A DNA stretch of 64,000 bases, taken from contig JAGGNK010010337.1 in NCBI GenBank assembly GCA_017590115.1, forward strand, positions 5,531,679 through 5,595,678. The letters run 5' to 3'. The notes under the pieces were generated by a model. It searched no databases. It was not told the DNA's origin and worked only from the letters and a program-made list of their open reading frames with translations. The position numbers and the translations under genes are program-made. Below are positions 13,391-24,715 of the stretch, one piece after another. This stretch comes from Montifringilla adamsi. Taxonomy: Eukaryota > Chordata > Aves > Passeriformes > Passeridae. Each line of letters starts with the position of its first letter. Position 1 is the stretch's first letter.

Positions 13391-13895
13391 GCAGCAAAGA
13401 GAAACCAAAATCCATCTGAATGAGTCAGAGCACCATGTGATAGCTGTCCCCTTGCAGACCGCTCCGCAGCATGTGCTTCCACCAGACTGTATATGAGATG
13501 TCAAACCATTCAGTCTATAAACCCACTTTATTATAAATACCAGCATCCTGTCCCGGTGGATTTGAGGTTGATTTTCTTTTTAAGTTTTAATTCCAGCCTA
13601 GCTCCATCAAAACAGCAATGCTACAATATTTCAGAAGCAAGTGGGTTTGATTTCAAGAACGCCAAAAGGCAGAGGGAGGGAGATTGTTAGGGGGAACAGC
13701 TAAATCTTTTCGCTTTCTCTCCTCAGCACCATTGCGAAATCTTTCTGCAAAACATAAGAATGAAGTCAAGTTTCCATGTTTTAAACAAACCATGGTGTGT
13801 TATTGTACTACACTTCTGCAACAGGGAATATGGGTCAAGAACTTTTGGACCTTTCAGATGTTAAGGTATACAAACTCCTGCAGCATTGCTATCTG
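13391..13895. other. No gene seen; unique sequence
   Basis: No exon, RNA gene or repeat is recognised. The overlapping frames here have no family similarity that I can see. Confidence 0.6.
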
Positions 13896-14022
13896 CACTT
13901 TTCCTTTTCCTTTCTCACCCCACTTTTTTTCTCTCCACCCCTGCTCTTTTCCCTCTACTCTGTTCCTTTTACCCCTGCCTCTTGCTTTCTCTTCCCTCTT
14001 TCCTCTCCCTATCTTATCCTAA
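13896..14022. repeat. Polypyrimidine low-complexity tract
   Basis: The plus strand is almost all C and T for about 125 bases (CTTTTCC, CTCTCC and CCCTCT repeats). Purine-poor sequence excludes plus-strand stop codons, which explains the three overlapping plus-strand open frames here (13684-14022, 13797-14339, 13886-14068). It could form triplex-type structure. It does not end in a clear splice acceptor. Confidence 0.75.
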
Positions 14023-14146
14023 CACTAGAAAGCTGCTACAAGATGCAGCTTCAAATCAAAGGCCCTGAAAACCTCCCTTATGTTTATCAACACATTTTCC
14101 ACTCTTGGGTTTTCATCCAGTGGGATACCAGTATCCAAAACATGCA

Positions 14147-14192
14147 TATGTGTGTGCAGACAAGCAGGCATAAATGTCTGCATGCACACATA
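14147..14192. repeat. Imperfect inverted repeat (16-bp stem, 12-nt loop)
   Basis: The left arm 14147-14162 pairs with 14175-14192, with a single 2-nt bulge (CA) in the right arm. The loop is AGCAGGCATAAA. Both arms are TG/CA-rich, so the structure may come from dinucleotide-rich sequence. At 46 nt the hairpin is shorter than a usual pre-miRNA, and the flanks do not extend the stem. Confidence 0.75.
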
Positions 14193-14272
14193 GTGTGTGA
14201 AAACACACGAACAGCGTCTTTGCGTGCATGCTTTTATGCTTGCAGGCTATTTTTTTCCCCCCTCTTCTGCAG

Positions 14273-14520
14273 CCTTGGGGAAATTTGCAGGCTGGATGCC
14301 GCAGGCTGGCTCTGTGCATTACGAAGTGTGTCAGGATGAATAATGGGGGCAAGCGGCTCTGCCAGCGGGTCAGGGAACAGCAAGTGCGTAAAAAGGCGGG
14401 ATTGTCCAAGAAGCACACGCAATATTGGCTCGGGCTCAAAACCCGTGGCCAGACCGACACCAAGATCGAGCTGTGGGCTCCAAGGCCAGGAGAAGCACGT
14501 TGCCCATTTCTGCTGACCCC
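14273..14520 (+). other. Candidate unrecognised exon, CpG-dense
   Basis: A strong acceptor-like sequence (TTTTTTTCCCCCCTCTTCTGCAG, with AG at 14271-14272) precedes a stretch with 12 CpG dinucleotides between about 14,300 and 14,500 in an otherwise CpG-poor window. The plus-strand frame stays open from 14,228 to 14,737. The translation is basic (a KRLCQRVREQQVRKK-type segment near its middle) but matches no protein I know. A modest donor-like GTGAGG follows at about 14,521. Minus-strand frames are also open here, which weakens the coding case. It may instead be a CpG-rich conserved non-coding or regulatory element. Confidence 0.2.
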
Positions 14521-16320
14521 TTGTGAGGGTGTGAATTACAGATTGCCACCCAGGAATACCAGTAACTTTTTTCCAGCAACTCAAAGTACAAAAGCACTTC
14601 AGCAGATGTTTAAAATAAAGCTGTACCTTGGACCTTGTAACAGGCTGCACTTGGTCTCATTGAGCTGGATGATCAGGGGGAGGTCTTCTGCTCTTAAAAA
14701 ACCCCTTGATTTTAACCATTTGCTTGATAATCATTGAGATGAAGATCCAGGCACCATGCTGACACTCAGCACAGGGCTATCAGCTGAAAGGAATGACTGT
14801 GTCCTAGTGAAGAGGTGACAGACTCTTCCTGAGACTTTCAAGGGTATTTTTCCTGGAAATAATTTTCATACATACCTTACTCAAGTCAGTGAAAGATGAG
14901 CATGCTTCACTCAATATTTCAAACCATTTAAACAGCATGTGCTTGCAAGTTCAGCGTAAACCTTCTTGTGTTCAAAGTTTCATGAGAAAGGCTAGAAAAA
15001 GCAGTAGAGAAAAACAGGACGGAAAGGTTAGCACAAGAAATAGAGCAGAGAGAGAAATCCAGATTAAAAGATCTATTCAGTCTATACAGTATTATACCCA
15101 CAAAGAACGTTGTATCCCAAGAGCTAGAAGTCCCATAAGTGCCAAAATCCAGGTTATTCACATAGCAGTGACTGGTTTCTCTGAACATGGTTCTGATACA
15201 GACAGTGTTTTCTACAGAAAACAAAAGAATGATGGGACACCCAGAATCATTCTTCCCTGGTGCCCATCCAAGTCTGAATTTTTCTACCTGTCCCCCACAG
15301 GCTTTGTTTTACCCCATTCTGTGCAGCTGCCTCCACAACTTTGTTTCTTATCCTCTAGACTTGGTCTTTCGTGAATTTTGAACCTCTGCTTACCGTCCTG
15401 AAATTCCTTGCCCATCAACAGCCTCAGTTGCCTTCCCTTCTCACATGTGCAATTCCCATCTCACTTTCCATCTGTACAGTTCCTTTCCCAGTATCAGTCT
15501 CCTCTTCCCTTCTCATTTTCAGTAGCATTTCAAGTCCCAGGCCTCCTGCTGGTCCTCACTTCCCCCCTTGTCTTGCCATGCCACACTTGTTGTGTCCAGC
15601 TGCTCCCTTTGCTGCCTTCTCCCCCCCACATTCAGCTCCCAGCAGTCCTTCTGCATTTGAAGTTTGACGGCACACCTCCTCCCTGCCTCCTGGGCACCAC
15701 CAGAACTGAAGCCACCAAGACTGCAGGAATGACAGACAGCTTTTTCACCACCTCCCTAGAATCATGGTGCCATGAGAGTCATTGGGAAGGTTCAGGGATG
15801 AAATGCACTCTCTTGCTTTTGGGATAAGTGCCACAGTGATGCACTATTCAAGTGGACTCATCAAAGCATTTACCAGACTCTCACCACCATGAGCAGACTG
15901 AGATATATTTTTGGTTTTCTCTTCTCCAAAACATATAACACAGCTGAAAACAATCAGCTTTTCATAGGAAAAACAGCAGGCTCTTCCTCAGTCTCAGAGG
16001 GTTGAACTCATCTGTCTAAAAATGAGGAGTCTGTTTTAATCAATTTTTCTAAACTACCTCTGTCATGAACCCCCCAGGATGCAATTCATTTCACTACTAT
16101 TAGGTACCTCTTTTCACACTGGCTGATTGAACACCCTCATCTTTCTCCACAGAGGATGGAGAAAGCTTAGTTCAGACAAATTTCGTGGAATGAATGCCTA
16201 ATAAACAGCCAGCGCTAAAAAGGAGGTGAGTTCTACCTCCTAGTGATTCCTCAACGACATCTCAGACTCATTCAGAAAGAAGAAACCAGCTGCCTCAGTG
16301 AAGTTACAAAACAAATAAAC

Positions 16321-16334
16321 AAAAAAAAAAAAAA
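16321..16334. repeat. A14 homopolymer
   Basis: Uninterrupted run of 14 A following an AAACAAATAAAC segment. Confidence 0.8.
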
Positions 16335-19124
16335 TCTTGCATTTTGTCTTTCTTCAAACACAAAAGGAAAATAAATGGAATTTTCTCCTCATCTTGTTCC
16401 TGGAAATGAGTGAACTATTTCAGATTACACCATCCCAAGAAAAATCTATCCTGAATCACATGTGTGGCACTGTAAATGACAGTGAAAACAGTTTGAGATT
16501 GGCACAATCATGAATAAATGAGTACAGGGTCTTATGATAAGTGTTGATCTCCCAAGAGATATTAGTCCCATTTGCACCTCAGGTAGGATACAAGGAAACA
16601 ACTCTCCCTTGCTTTGATTTACAATTCTTATTCAATGTCACCTCCATTTCTCTTCAGAGAGAAGATGGTTGTATCTTCCTTTAAATGTCCTTTTTGAGAG
16701 GGGGATGAGGAAGAGAAAGGGGAGGCAGAGTTGCTAAAAAACTTGGAATTCAGTTACAGGAAAAAATGTGCCTGAAAAGCGATTTTCCAAAGCCAAGAGC
16801 TTCACAGTATTCAACAGTTCTTCCAGAGTTATAGGATATACAGATACATATCACTCACAGTAACATTCTGCAGGCTCCAGACTCCACCAAATTATCAGGC
16901 AGTCTTTCCAACAATTAATGAGGGGGTTGTCAAATATTTAAAACAGAGCACAGTGACTCCTTCCAACACAGCCTGCAGAGGTGCACAGCACATCTGCATA
17001 TTTCAGCATAGGGGAAAGAGTGAATTTTGTTTCTTGTATGAAACTAAAATATAGTAGGACCAAGGAAACAACATTCCTCGTTACTCCCTTCTGGGCTAGG
17101 TCACTACAGTAAGTAACAAAATGCAACACTGCAGGCCCACCTCTGCCTTCAGCTTCACCAGGAGAGGAGTTCTAGCCTCAGCCTCTGGTTTTTTGTTTGC
17201 AATGGCTTTGCCAGATAGTTGGCCTTCCTCTGCAGCACTGCGGCCCACTAGAGGTAGCCAGGAGAAGCTATGGGAAACCTAGAATCAATTCAGAAGAAAC
17301 AAAGAGCAAGAAAGAGCCCTCTTCACTGTGCACATTGAGATGGCACCAGACATAAACCCAGAAAAACACCTGGCCACATTGGTGAGTCCAATCCATATCT
17401 TCACTGGGTACCCATTCCTTGTTACCAGTAGGAAATGGAAAGGCCACAACATGCCGATTCTGGATATTACCAGGCAATATCAGACAGTTTTACACATGCC
17501 TTGCCAAGGCAGGACAGCCCTGACGTTCAACAGCAGCTGCCTATGAGCTGCTCTGGCAGACAGGACTCAGCTATCAGCCTTCTTAGCTCTCCTTAGATCC
17601 ACTATCAGTCTCCTTCAGTAGGAAGGCCTCCTTTATAAGGAGGGACACCCAACAATATTACAGGGGAAGGAGAAGAGCCCAGGAAATCCTTAGATGCTGG
17701 CTCATGGCAGGTTTGAAACACTTCTGCTTCCCAATAACAGAGCAAGACAACAGGTGTGTGGGTAGAGGTCCAGAGAGCTGTGTTGGGAGAAAGCAGTAGA
17801 TGCCAGTGAGAGGGGAACACCTGCCAACGAGACAATCTTGCAGCTAGTGAAAAAGCTTTGGATATAACCCTTGCCAAGAAATCCCTTTTGGAGGAATAGA
17901 CCTGTTCTTTTAGCAGCCTTCCCCTAGCAGCCTTGGCTCCACACTCTGTAGCTGGTCCAAAGCATTTCTCTTGGAAGATGTGGCCTTTGACAATCAAATT
18001 ACCAGACACTTCAGGTTTTATTGCAAGCCCTCCTGTCTTGGAAAGAGCTAATGAAGATCCCACTGTGCTCCTGGGCCTGTGAGCTCCAATACCTCATGCT
18101 TGTGGCTTGGTGGAATGTAGGTCTGCTTATAGCAGCCACGCTTTGCAGCCTCACCCCACCCTCCCTGTAATCCCACAGCCTCGGGAGGAACCCTCTTTCT
18201 GACTCACAGCAGACACTTCTTTTTCTCTTCTCCCTCCTTCTTTTCCCCTGCATAGTTTGCTGAGTAACATTCAGAAAAGGGCTTTTACCTCCCAGAAGAC
18301 AGACAGGGCATTTCCCAAGGGCTGCCAGCTGCAAGCATGGGATAACTTCCATTCCTGTCTCGACAACCGGTGACAAGGTGTGGGTGTGTGGGGATAGGGT
18401 GGAAATCACAAGAATGCCACAGCTGTTCATCAGACAGTGCAGCAAGCTTTCACACGCTGTGCCTGGGAGGCACACATGGTGGGACCTGGGACCTGACCAA
18501 CACCTCACAGGGTCACCAAGGGGTTGTCCCCAAATCATAGCTTTCATGGTACCGTCAAGGGCAGTACTGTCCATCCTCTTCCCAGCTCTGACGGACAGTT
18601 TTCTCCCTGGCTTTGGGAGAGACACAAAAAGGCTAGACCACCACTTGCCTTGCTCAAAGGCACTAGTCCCTCACCTAAAGCTAAGCCCAGATAACTCTTC
18701 CATGCTCTTAGAATTGTCTGGAAGCAAAAGAGCCACGTGCTATATCTATGTCCTACTTCTTGACATCTTCCCAGATCTGCTCTGATTCTTATGTCGTTCT
18801 GCACTTCCCTGAAAGGAACTGTCATTATGCAAGATAAGAGGGTTTATCTTAGCCAACACATGCATTTTAAAAGGCAAAAGCAACATCTTTAAGGTGTTGG
18901 GTTTTTTGGTAATCACTCCAAACTCCCCTTTGTATGAACTCTGGGTCAGAGCCTCCCTACTTCACGTTGCTGAAATCAGGGACCCTCTTCATCCTCCAGA
19001 AACTGCAGCTTGCTCCCCACACCAGTTGGGAAACTTGCCCAGTTGAGTGGATAAAAACTCAGCAAGGTAGAACTGTCACAAAGCAGGGGATCTCATGCAG
19101 TTTTGCAGCCAGCCTCCACCATGA

Positions 19125-19157
19125 CGGTCACAGGGGAGGTCACGGTCCTGAAGGTCA
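19125..19157 (+). promoter_or_regulatory. Three AGGTCA-like half-sites in tandem
   Basis: CGGTCA at 19125-19130, AGGTCA at 19137-19142 and AGGTCA at 19152-19157 are all in the same orientation, with spacers of 6 and 9 nt. AGGTCA is the core half-site for many nuclear receptors. The spacings are not the favoured DR1-DR5 arrangements, so receptor binding is speculative; monomer-binding orphan receptors would fit better. I see no promoter context. Confidence 0.2.
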
Positions 19158-19367
19158 CCCCATGATTGTGTTCTCTGCAGAGCATGCAATGAGCTGGAGG
19201 CAGAAGAGGTCTCTACCCAATCCTGCAGGGGCTTAATCCCAATCCCTGCACTACCCTACTAGAGGGGCACAGGCTGCAAGCGAGAGGCTGTCGGGAGAGG
19301 ACTCCCCAGCCACACAGTGTGGGCATCTGTACTGCAGGGAGGCTGTTCCTCCTCAACAACAACCACC

Positions 19368-19382
19368 AAAAAAAAAAAAAAA
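19368..19382. repeat. A15 homopolymer
   Basis: Uninterrupted run of 15 A after a CAACAACAACCACC segment. No element body is recognised. Confidence 0.85.
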
Positions 19383-19756
19383 GGTCATTTTTCTTCTCCC
19401 CCCCTCTCCTCCCTCCTTCCAGAAAGTCGTGGTTTCATCCCACTGTGGAACAAAAACAAATGCTCTAAACCGCAACATTTTTCACAAACCGGAATTTCTT
19501 GCAGTCTGGCCAGCCTTGGTGGATCAATACCAGGCATTTCTTTCCTCCTCTGCTCTGGCCTTTCCCTTCCAGCCTCCTCCCCCCCACCCCACTCACCGAA
19601 GGGGATTAGGGAGCCAGAGGTGTCAAACGGAGGAGTTGGGAACGCTCCAGCTTGGTTTTAAAAGGGACAGAAAAAACACTGGCGTCAGCCAGAGCACCAG
19701 GGCAGGCGCTGAGACCTTGTTTTGGATTTTGCAGAGACTATCCCTGGGGAGAGCAG

Positions 19757-19805
19757 CCTTTTTTTTCTTTTTTTCTTTTCCTTTTTTTTTTTTTTTTTTT
19801 CTTTT
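19757..19805. repeat. T-rich pyrimidine tract with T19 run
   Basis: Only C and T over 49 bases, including an uninterrupted T run at 19782-19800. It keeps overlapping plus-strand frames open and is otherwise unremarkable. Confidence 0.85.
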
Positions 19806-21994
19806 ATGCATGGTTTTGTTTGTAAGTTAAAAGTCTCGGGATTTGCAGTCTTTGAAGCATGGTCAGCCTGCCAGATGGAATTAGTCAGTGCCTTTCTGTC
19901 GGAAATCCCAGGCAGATGAAGCAGGATGGAAGGACAGCATTTTTCTCATTTATCAGGAAACCCCCTGCGTTGACACCCACAAATTCAGCCAGAGATCTCT
20001 GCAGGACCCAAAAAGCAGGCAGGACTGAAGGCAGGAAGGCAAGCAGAGGCCCAAAGCTTTCATGTGCATAGATCAGTGTGGCACCACTGGAGGCAGTGGC
20101 CCCCAAGCAGATTTACACTGCTCAAGATCCAGCCCAGATGTTTTTGCTGGTCCTTGCCTGAAGCTATAAGATGTCAGCGGAGTTTCCTCTACTTAAAAGT
20201 GGTGCTGAATTTGGCTGTCCCTGCCTCTGACTCACACCATCTTTCCATTTCTTCCCACCACGGCCTGTTTCAAATCTTCCTATTTGTGCACCCCTCACAG
20301 TGAGCACTCTCACTCCCAGGTGAGCAGTCTCCTTCTGCCGTATTCCACAGTGCCTTCCTTCACACACACCCTCAATCTCACATCTAAGCCCAAGCATCCA
20401 AGAGTCATCTTTGGCATTTTACCAATCTCTTTTCTCCTCTCCTATTTGTCTCTTTCCTGAGCCCACCATTTGAGTGGGGCTCAACTATTCAACCACTGAG
20501 TCTCTTTCCTGAGCTCCCCATGTCTCTGCTAAAAGCTTCAGGTCATTCCTCAGGCAGACTGCTGACAAAATTACACTTGGAGAACATGCACTTATTTCCA
20601 CATTACCTAAATCACCACCCAAGAGGAAAGTTAGTACCGCTTGTTCCAAACACGAAATGTAAGGATGACAGCCCATCACGAAAACATCAATGCATGTGGG
20701 AAGAGTTCATGAGTGCTAGACTGGGACTGACAGTCTCCTTGCAAGAGAGACCAGAGCTAACCACTCACCAGCTGAGACCTCAGCTTCATTTCTCACAAGG
20801 TCTGGAAGGGGCAGAGAGGCTTGCTGAGGTGTTGGTGCACAGCAATGCTGTCAAAGCAACCATGCAGACAAATGCATAGGGACTGCACATTTCACCTTTG
20901 AACTCCCCAAATCTCCCAGCAGCACAACACAATGGTTACACCATCAGGATAGTCCAAGAAGCACATCACCTAAGTGACCACAGTGCTCAAATACTTGAGG
21001 AATGGAGGGATCTCTGTGACTGAGGGATGGATTTCAGTGATGGGTCTCTGAGCAAGGCCTTTTTTAACAAGAAAGAGGCAGTATCTCAAGAGCAACAAGC
21101 ATGAGGCCACAAGCATATGCAATTTATTACTGGTTTTATAATAAATAACTGAATAACCAAAATTAAGGCCAGTTTTTGAAACCATTTTCAAAAGCCTTGC
21201 AACTCCTCTACCATCACACTAGCAGCAGCCAGTCTGTGGGATAAATGCTGGCTATCTGCAATGATGAACATCTTCCTTCCAGCTCCTACCACCCTCTGTA
21301 CCAGGTCCTCTGAAACCCACAGCACATCCACAGAGTAACACTGCCCTGTGGTGATTAAATGCAGCTCCAGTCACCTGAACATCCACATCCCAGTCACCTG
21401 CGTGACAGGAAGGTGAAAAACAATGCCAAAGAGCTGGAGCCAACTCACAGCCATTGCCAGCACTGCTTATGCTACTGGTGAACAGCACGAAAAAACTGAG
21501 ACCAGTCAAAGCAGACAAACTTATTTCCAGCACTCAGAATACATGGCAACTCAATAGCTCAATCCACCTTTTTCCATCAGGTCTATCCATAAACCCAAGC
21601 TGCTGCTTCTTCAATTCCTTGCTCCACATGGTGCCTTCTCTGGGCCCCTGATGTGGCACTGCTGGAGCCTGACCAGTTCTGCATCTTTAAATTCTGACTC
21701 AGAGCACAGACAACTGTCTTAGGAAACCTCAATCGCCAAAAATACCAAAGCAGATCTCCAAAGGAGGCAACAGTGTGCAGCTGTCACCTGGGCTATTTAT
21801 TACTACAGGAGTAAGCACTGAGGCTTGCTCAGCTGAGCAAGAAATGCATGCCTGGGGTGGGTAGAGCAGAAGCTGGACTCCTACCTTTTGGTTACATTCT
21901 GGCTGCTCAGAAAGACATGCCACTGCAGAGCACAGCATTTGGCTTTCACCCACCTCACACCTTCCATCTCACCCTGCAGCCTCCCACCCATGTA
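19806..21994. other. No gene seen; unique sequence
   Basis: No exon, RNA gene or recognised repeat. The short open frames on both strands show no domain that I recognise. Confidence 0.6.
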
Positions 21995-22655
21995 AGGATT
22001 CGCAGAAGGAGTAAGGCTGGAGGGACCACTGTGGGTCATCGGGTCCAGCCTGCCTGCTCAAACAGGGTCAGCCCAGAGCACATTCCACAGGATTGTGTCC
22101 AGATGGTTCTTGAGTAACTCCAGGGAGGAAAACTCCTCAACCTCTCTGGGTAATCTGTTCCCGTGCTCGGTCACCTGCATGGTAAAGAAGTTCTTCCTCA
22201 TATTCAGGTGGAACTTCCAGTGCATCAGTTTCTGCCCATTGCTTGGCACCACTGAGAAAAGCCCGGTTCCATTCTCTTAACACCCTCCCTTCAGACATTA
22301 GCAGACATTGATGAAGTCCCCACTCAGTCATCGCTTCTCAAGACTAATCAGACCCAGCTCCCTCATCCATTCCTCACAGCAGAGTTGCTCCCGACCCTTA
22401 ACCATCTTTGCACTCCTCCACTGGACCCACTCCAGGAGCTCCATGTCTCTCTTGTGCTGGGGAGCCCAGAGCTCAGCACAGTATCCTAGGAGAGCCTTCA
22501 CCAGGGCTGAGCAGAGGGACAAAATCACCTTCCTGACCTGCTGGCAATGGTTTTCCTAATGCCCCCCAGGATACCATTGGCCTTTTTGGACACAAGGACA
22601 CACTGATGGCTCACGGACAGCTTGTTGTCCAAGCAGGACTCCCAGGTCCATGTGC
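21995..22655 (-). mobile_element. CR1 LINE, 5'-truncated, antisense
   Basis: The plus strand reads as a reverse-complemented CR1 3' half. It begins with a decayed 3' end (GGAGGGACCACTGTGGGTCATCGGGTCCAGCC) and then runs through the terminal part of ORF2 toward its 5' side, as far as the block matching CR1 'DLGVL'. CR1 is the main avian LINE and moves by target-primed reverse transcription, which usually leaves 5'-truncated copies. This copy keeps roughly 650 bp and lacks everything upstream, including ORF1 and the endonuclease. Its terminal ATTCTATG repeats are not recognisable, which suggests age. Confidence 0.92.
22058..22650 (-). pseudogene. CR1 ORF2 C-terminal remnant
   Basis: Translated on the minus strand, the element shows the conserved C-terminal part of CR1 ORF2, downstream of the reverse-transcriptase catalytic core. 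Segments include ELWAPQHKRDMELLE near 22,450 and FHLNMRKNFFTMQVTEH near 22,200. One frame runs colinearly from about 22,528 to the apparent native stop at 22,058. It is broken by three stop codons: one just after the ISLEKR segment at 22,328-22,330 and two in the following 30 codons. Upstream of 22,528, a 1-nt insertion and a 1-nt deletion relative to the expected frame mark further decay. The RT catalytic motif and endonuclease are absent, so it cannot be functional. Confidence 0.88.
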
Positions 22656-24682
22656 CTGCAGTGGGGAAAGCCACACCTAGGCAGGGGCTGCCTTACCAGC
22701 CTGCAGAGGGGCCCACATGGGCTTTGTTTCATTGCTGCAAACAGAAGGGGACACAGACAACAGGAGTGATTTCATTTGCTGGAGGTCTGGCCCCGTTATG
22801 TACTACTTTGTGCATATTTAAGGGATGTTATGAAGCTGCCAACATGGCCCACAGCTGGGCAGAACATGAGTAACCCTAGTTTAGAGGAAGAGGTAACAAA
22901 AGAAGCTAAGAGAGGTCTGAAACCAGGAAAACAAGCTTGTTTATGAAGCCAAAAAGAGAGTGCAGCATATTCCAAGACCAAGGGAATTTTTCTCGCAACA
23001 TTACTTTGCCTTGGCTACCTGGCCACTCTCACATAAACAATGGACACACACCAAGAAAGCAAGGAGACTTCACAGAGGTTATAAAAATATCACTTGTGTA
23101 ATTAGACTGAATCAAAACTCATGACTTTCTGGTTGGAAGGAATGCATGTGTTTCCCCTCTCGTTTCTTTTTCTCCTCTTTTCAGTTTTTTTTCCTCATAA
23201 AAATCTAGATAAACAAAAGCCCTAGGATATTGGATGGTTCCCTGCATATTGTTTTAAAAGCAGAAACAACAACAACAGCAACCACCGTGGTGAGGAGGAG
23301 AGTCTGCGATTGACGCTGTGCAGCCCCTGTTTTTCTCCATTGGCAGGAACCCTTCTCACCCTTGCTCTGCCCCACACAATGTCCATCCATGTGTCCTGTC
23401 CCTGGATAGGATGAGGCACCTTCCCGTTGTTCTGTGCCTTCCCACTCTTCCCTCAGCCACAGCAGCACTCTGTCAAGGGTCACATATATAACTAAGTGTG
23501 GCAAATTGGATTTACATTCCTCCCTCTCTCCTTGGCTTCACGGGCAGTTCACTGACTGCTTCCTTACAGACAGATAACTGTAAACACAAGAAGGGAAAAA
23601 GACCCCTCTAGACACCCTTGCCTACCATGGGTAGTTCATGAACTCTGCAAGGCAGGGACTTCCCACTGCCATGCACAAGGAGCCCACAGGGCTGCGAGAC
23701 AGCGCCTGGAAGATCACTCCCACACATTCTCATTCACGATAGCCACCAACATTCACCCGCTCTCTGAAATGCATGAGTGCTGCCAGCTTTCAGCTTCAAA
23801 AATGTTGTGTGTGGCCCTAGAACAGAACTATATAGCCTTCAAAATAATAAGACTTAACCAACCCAAAAGAATTTGGAGTATTTTTCATCTGTTTTCTTAT
23901 TTGGACCCTCGAGGCTTCATATTTTCAAGTGAAGTTGTTTTCTTCCAGGATCAAGAGAGCTGGAAATGCTAGTCTGAAAAAATAAAAATAAATAGAAAGC
24001 TGAGAATCTCATTCAGCCTCTTGATTCCGAGAGCTCAAATAAAGACCACAAGTCTCAAATAAAATCCACAAACACCATAAGCTTCATTATGATATTCAGC
24101 AAGGGATGCCAATGTTTAGAAGCATGAAATGATAATTCCCACCTCACTGGATCTGGTTCTATTTTCTTTTCCTCACCTCAAATTCAATGACTGTTTTTTC
24201 TGTTCCTGTAGGGACTCTATTTCCAGACAAAAAAATCAATTTCTTCCCATACATCAGAGGGTGTAATACTATCTATCTGCTAATTGCTTTTGAAATTCTT
24301 TAGTCCTTGATGCTTCATGAAAACAATTCAACAGAAGAAAAATCCCAAGTAATGGTCTTAATGAGAAGCTGCATCAAGAGTTCCATGTTTATCCTTTCTG
24401 ATAGTTTACTACTTTTCAATCAGCTCTTGTGTGCCCCTGGCTACTCTCTCCTGAGCCAACAGAAGATGGATATAGGGTCAGGGGACTGGAGGGCAAGCTC
24501 CTAGGAAACAGAGACCCTGAATGGGAGAAACCCCAAGCTCTTCTGAGCTTCCCAACCTTTGGGGGATCAGAACAAGACAGTGGTTTTAGCAGGAAGCTTT
24601 GTGGTTCCCAGCACTGCCCAAAAGATTTACTTTTTCTTTTCTCTTTTGTTTTTTGCCCAACTATCATAGATAAGGAGAAGGG
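22656..24682. other. No gene seen; unique sequence
   Basis: No exon, RNA gene or repeat is recognised. A short (AAC)n-like stretch near 23,266-23,282 is the only visible low-complexity feature. Confidence 0.6.
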
Positions 24683-24715
24683 AAAAAAAAAAAAAAAAAA
24701 AACACACACACACAA
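24683..24715. repeat. A20 run followed by (CA)n
   Basis: An uninterrupted A run at 24683-24702 continues into six CA units to about 24,714. Such compound A/CA tracts usually arise by mutation and slippage within a homopolymer. Confidence 0.85.

Larger units (their letters stand above)
14521..19367. other. No gene seen; unique sequence
   Basis: A pyrimidine-rich stretch at about 15,400-15,690 keeps two plus-strand frames open (15371-15667, 15408-15827) because it is poor in purines. A 14-nt A run lies at 16,321-16,334. The frames of 152 and 204 codons at 17605-18625 have no recognised domain. No RNA gene is seen. Confidence 0.55.

Noticed and set aside
14655..14700. CR1 3'-end-like phrase (GAGCTGGATGATCAGGGGGAGGTCTTCTGC)
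   Set aside because: Only about 30 bases resemble the CR1 end, with no ATTCTATG tail and no ORF2 block upstream.
18011..18625. 204-codon minus-strand open frame
   Set aside because: No domain, Cys/Trp/His-rich composition typical of random translation, and overlapping frames on the other strand.
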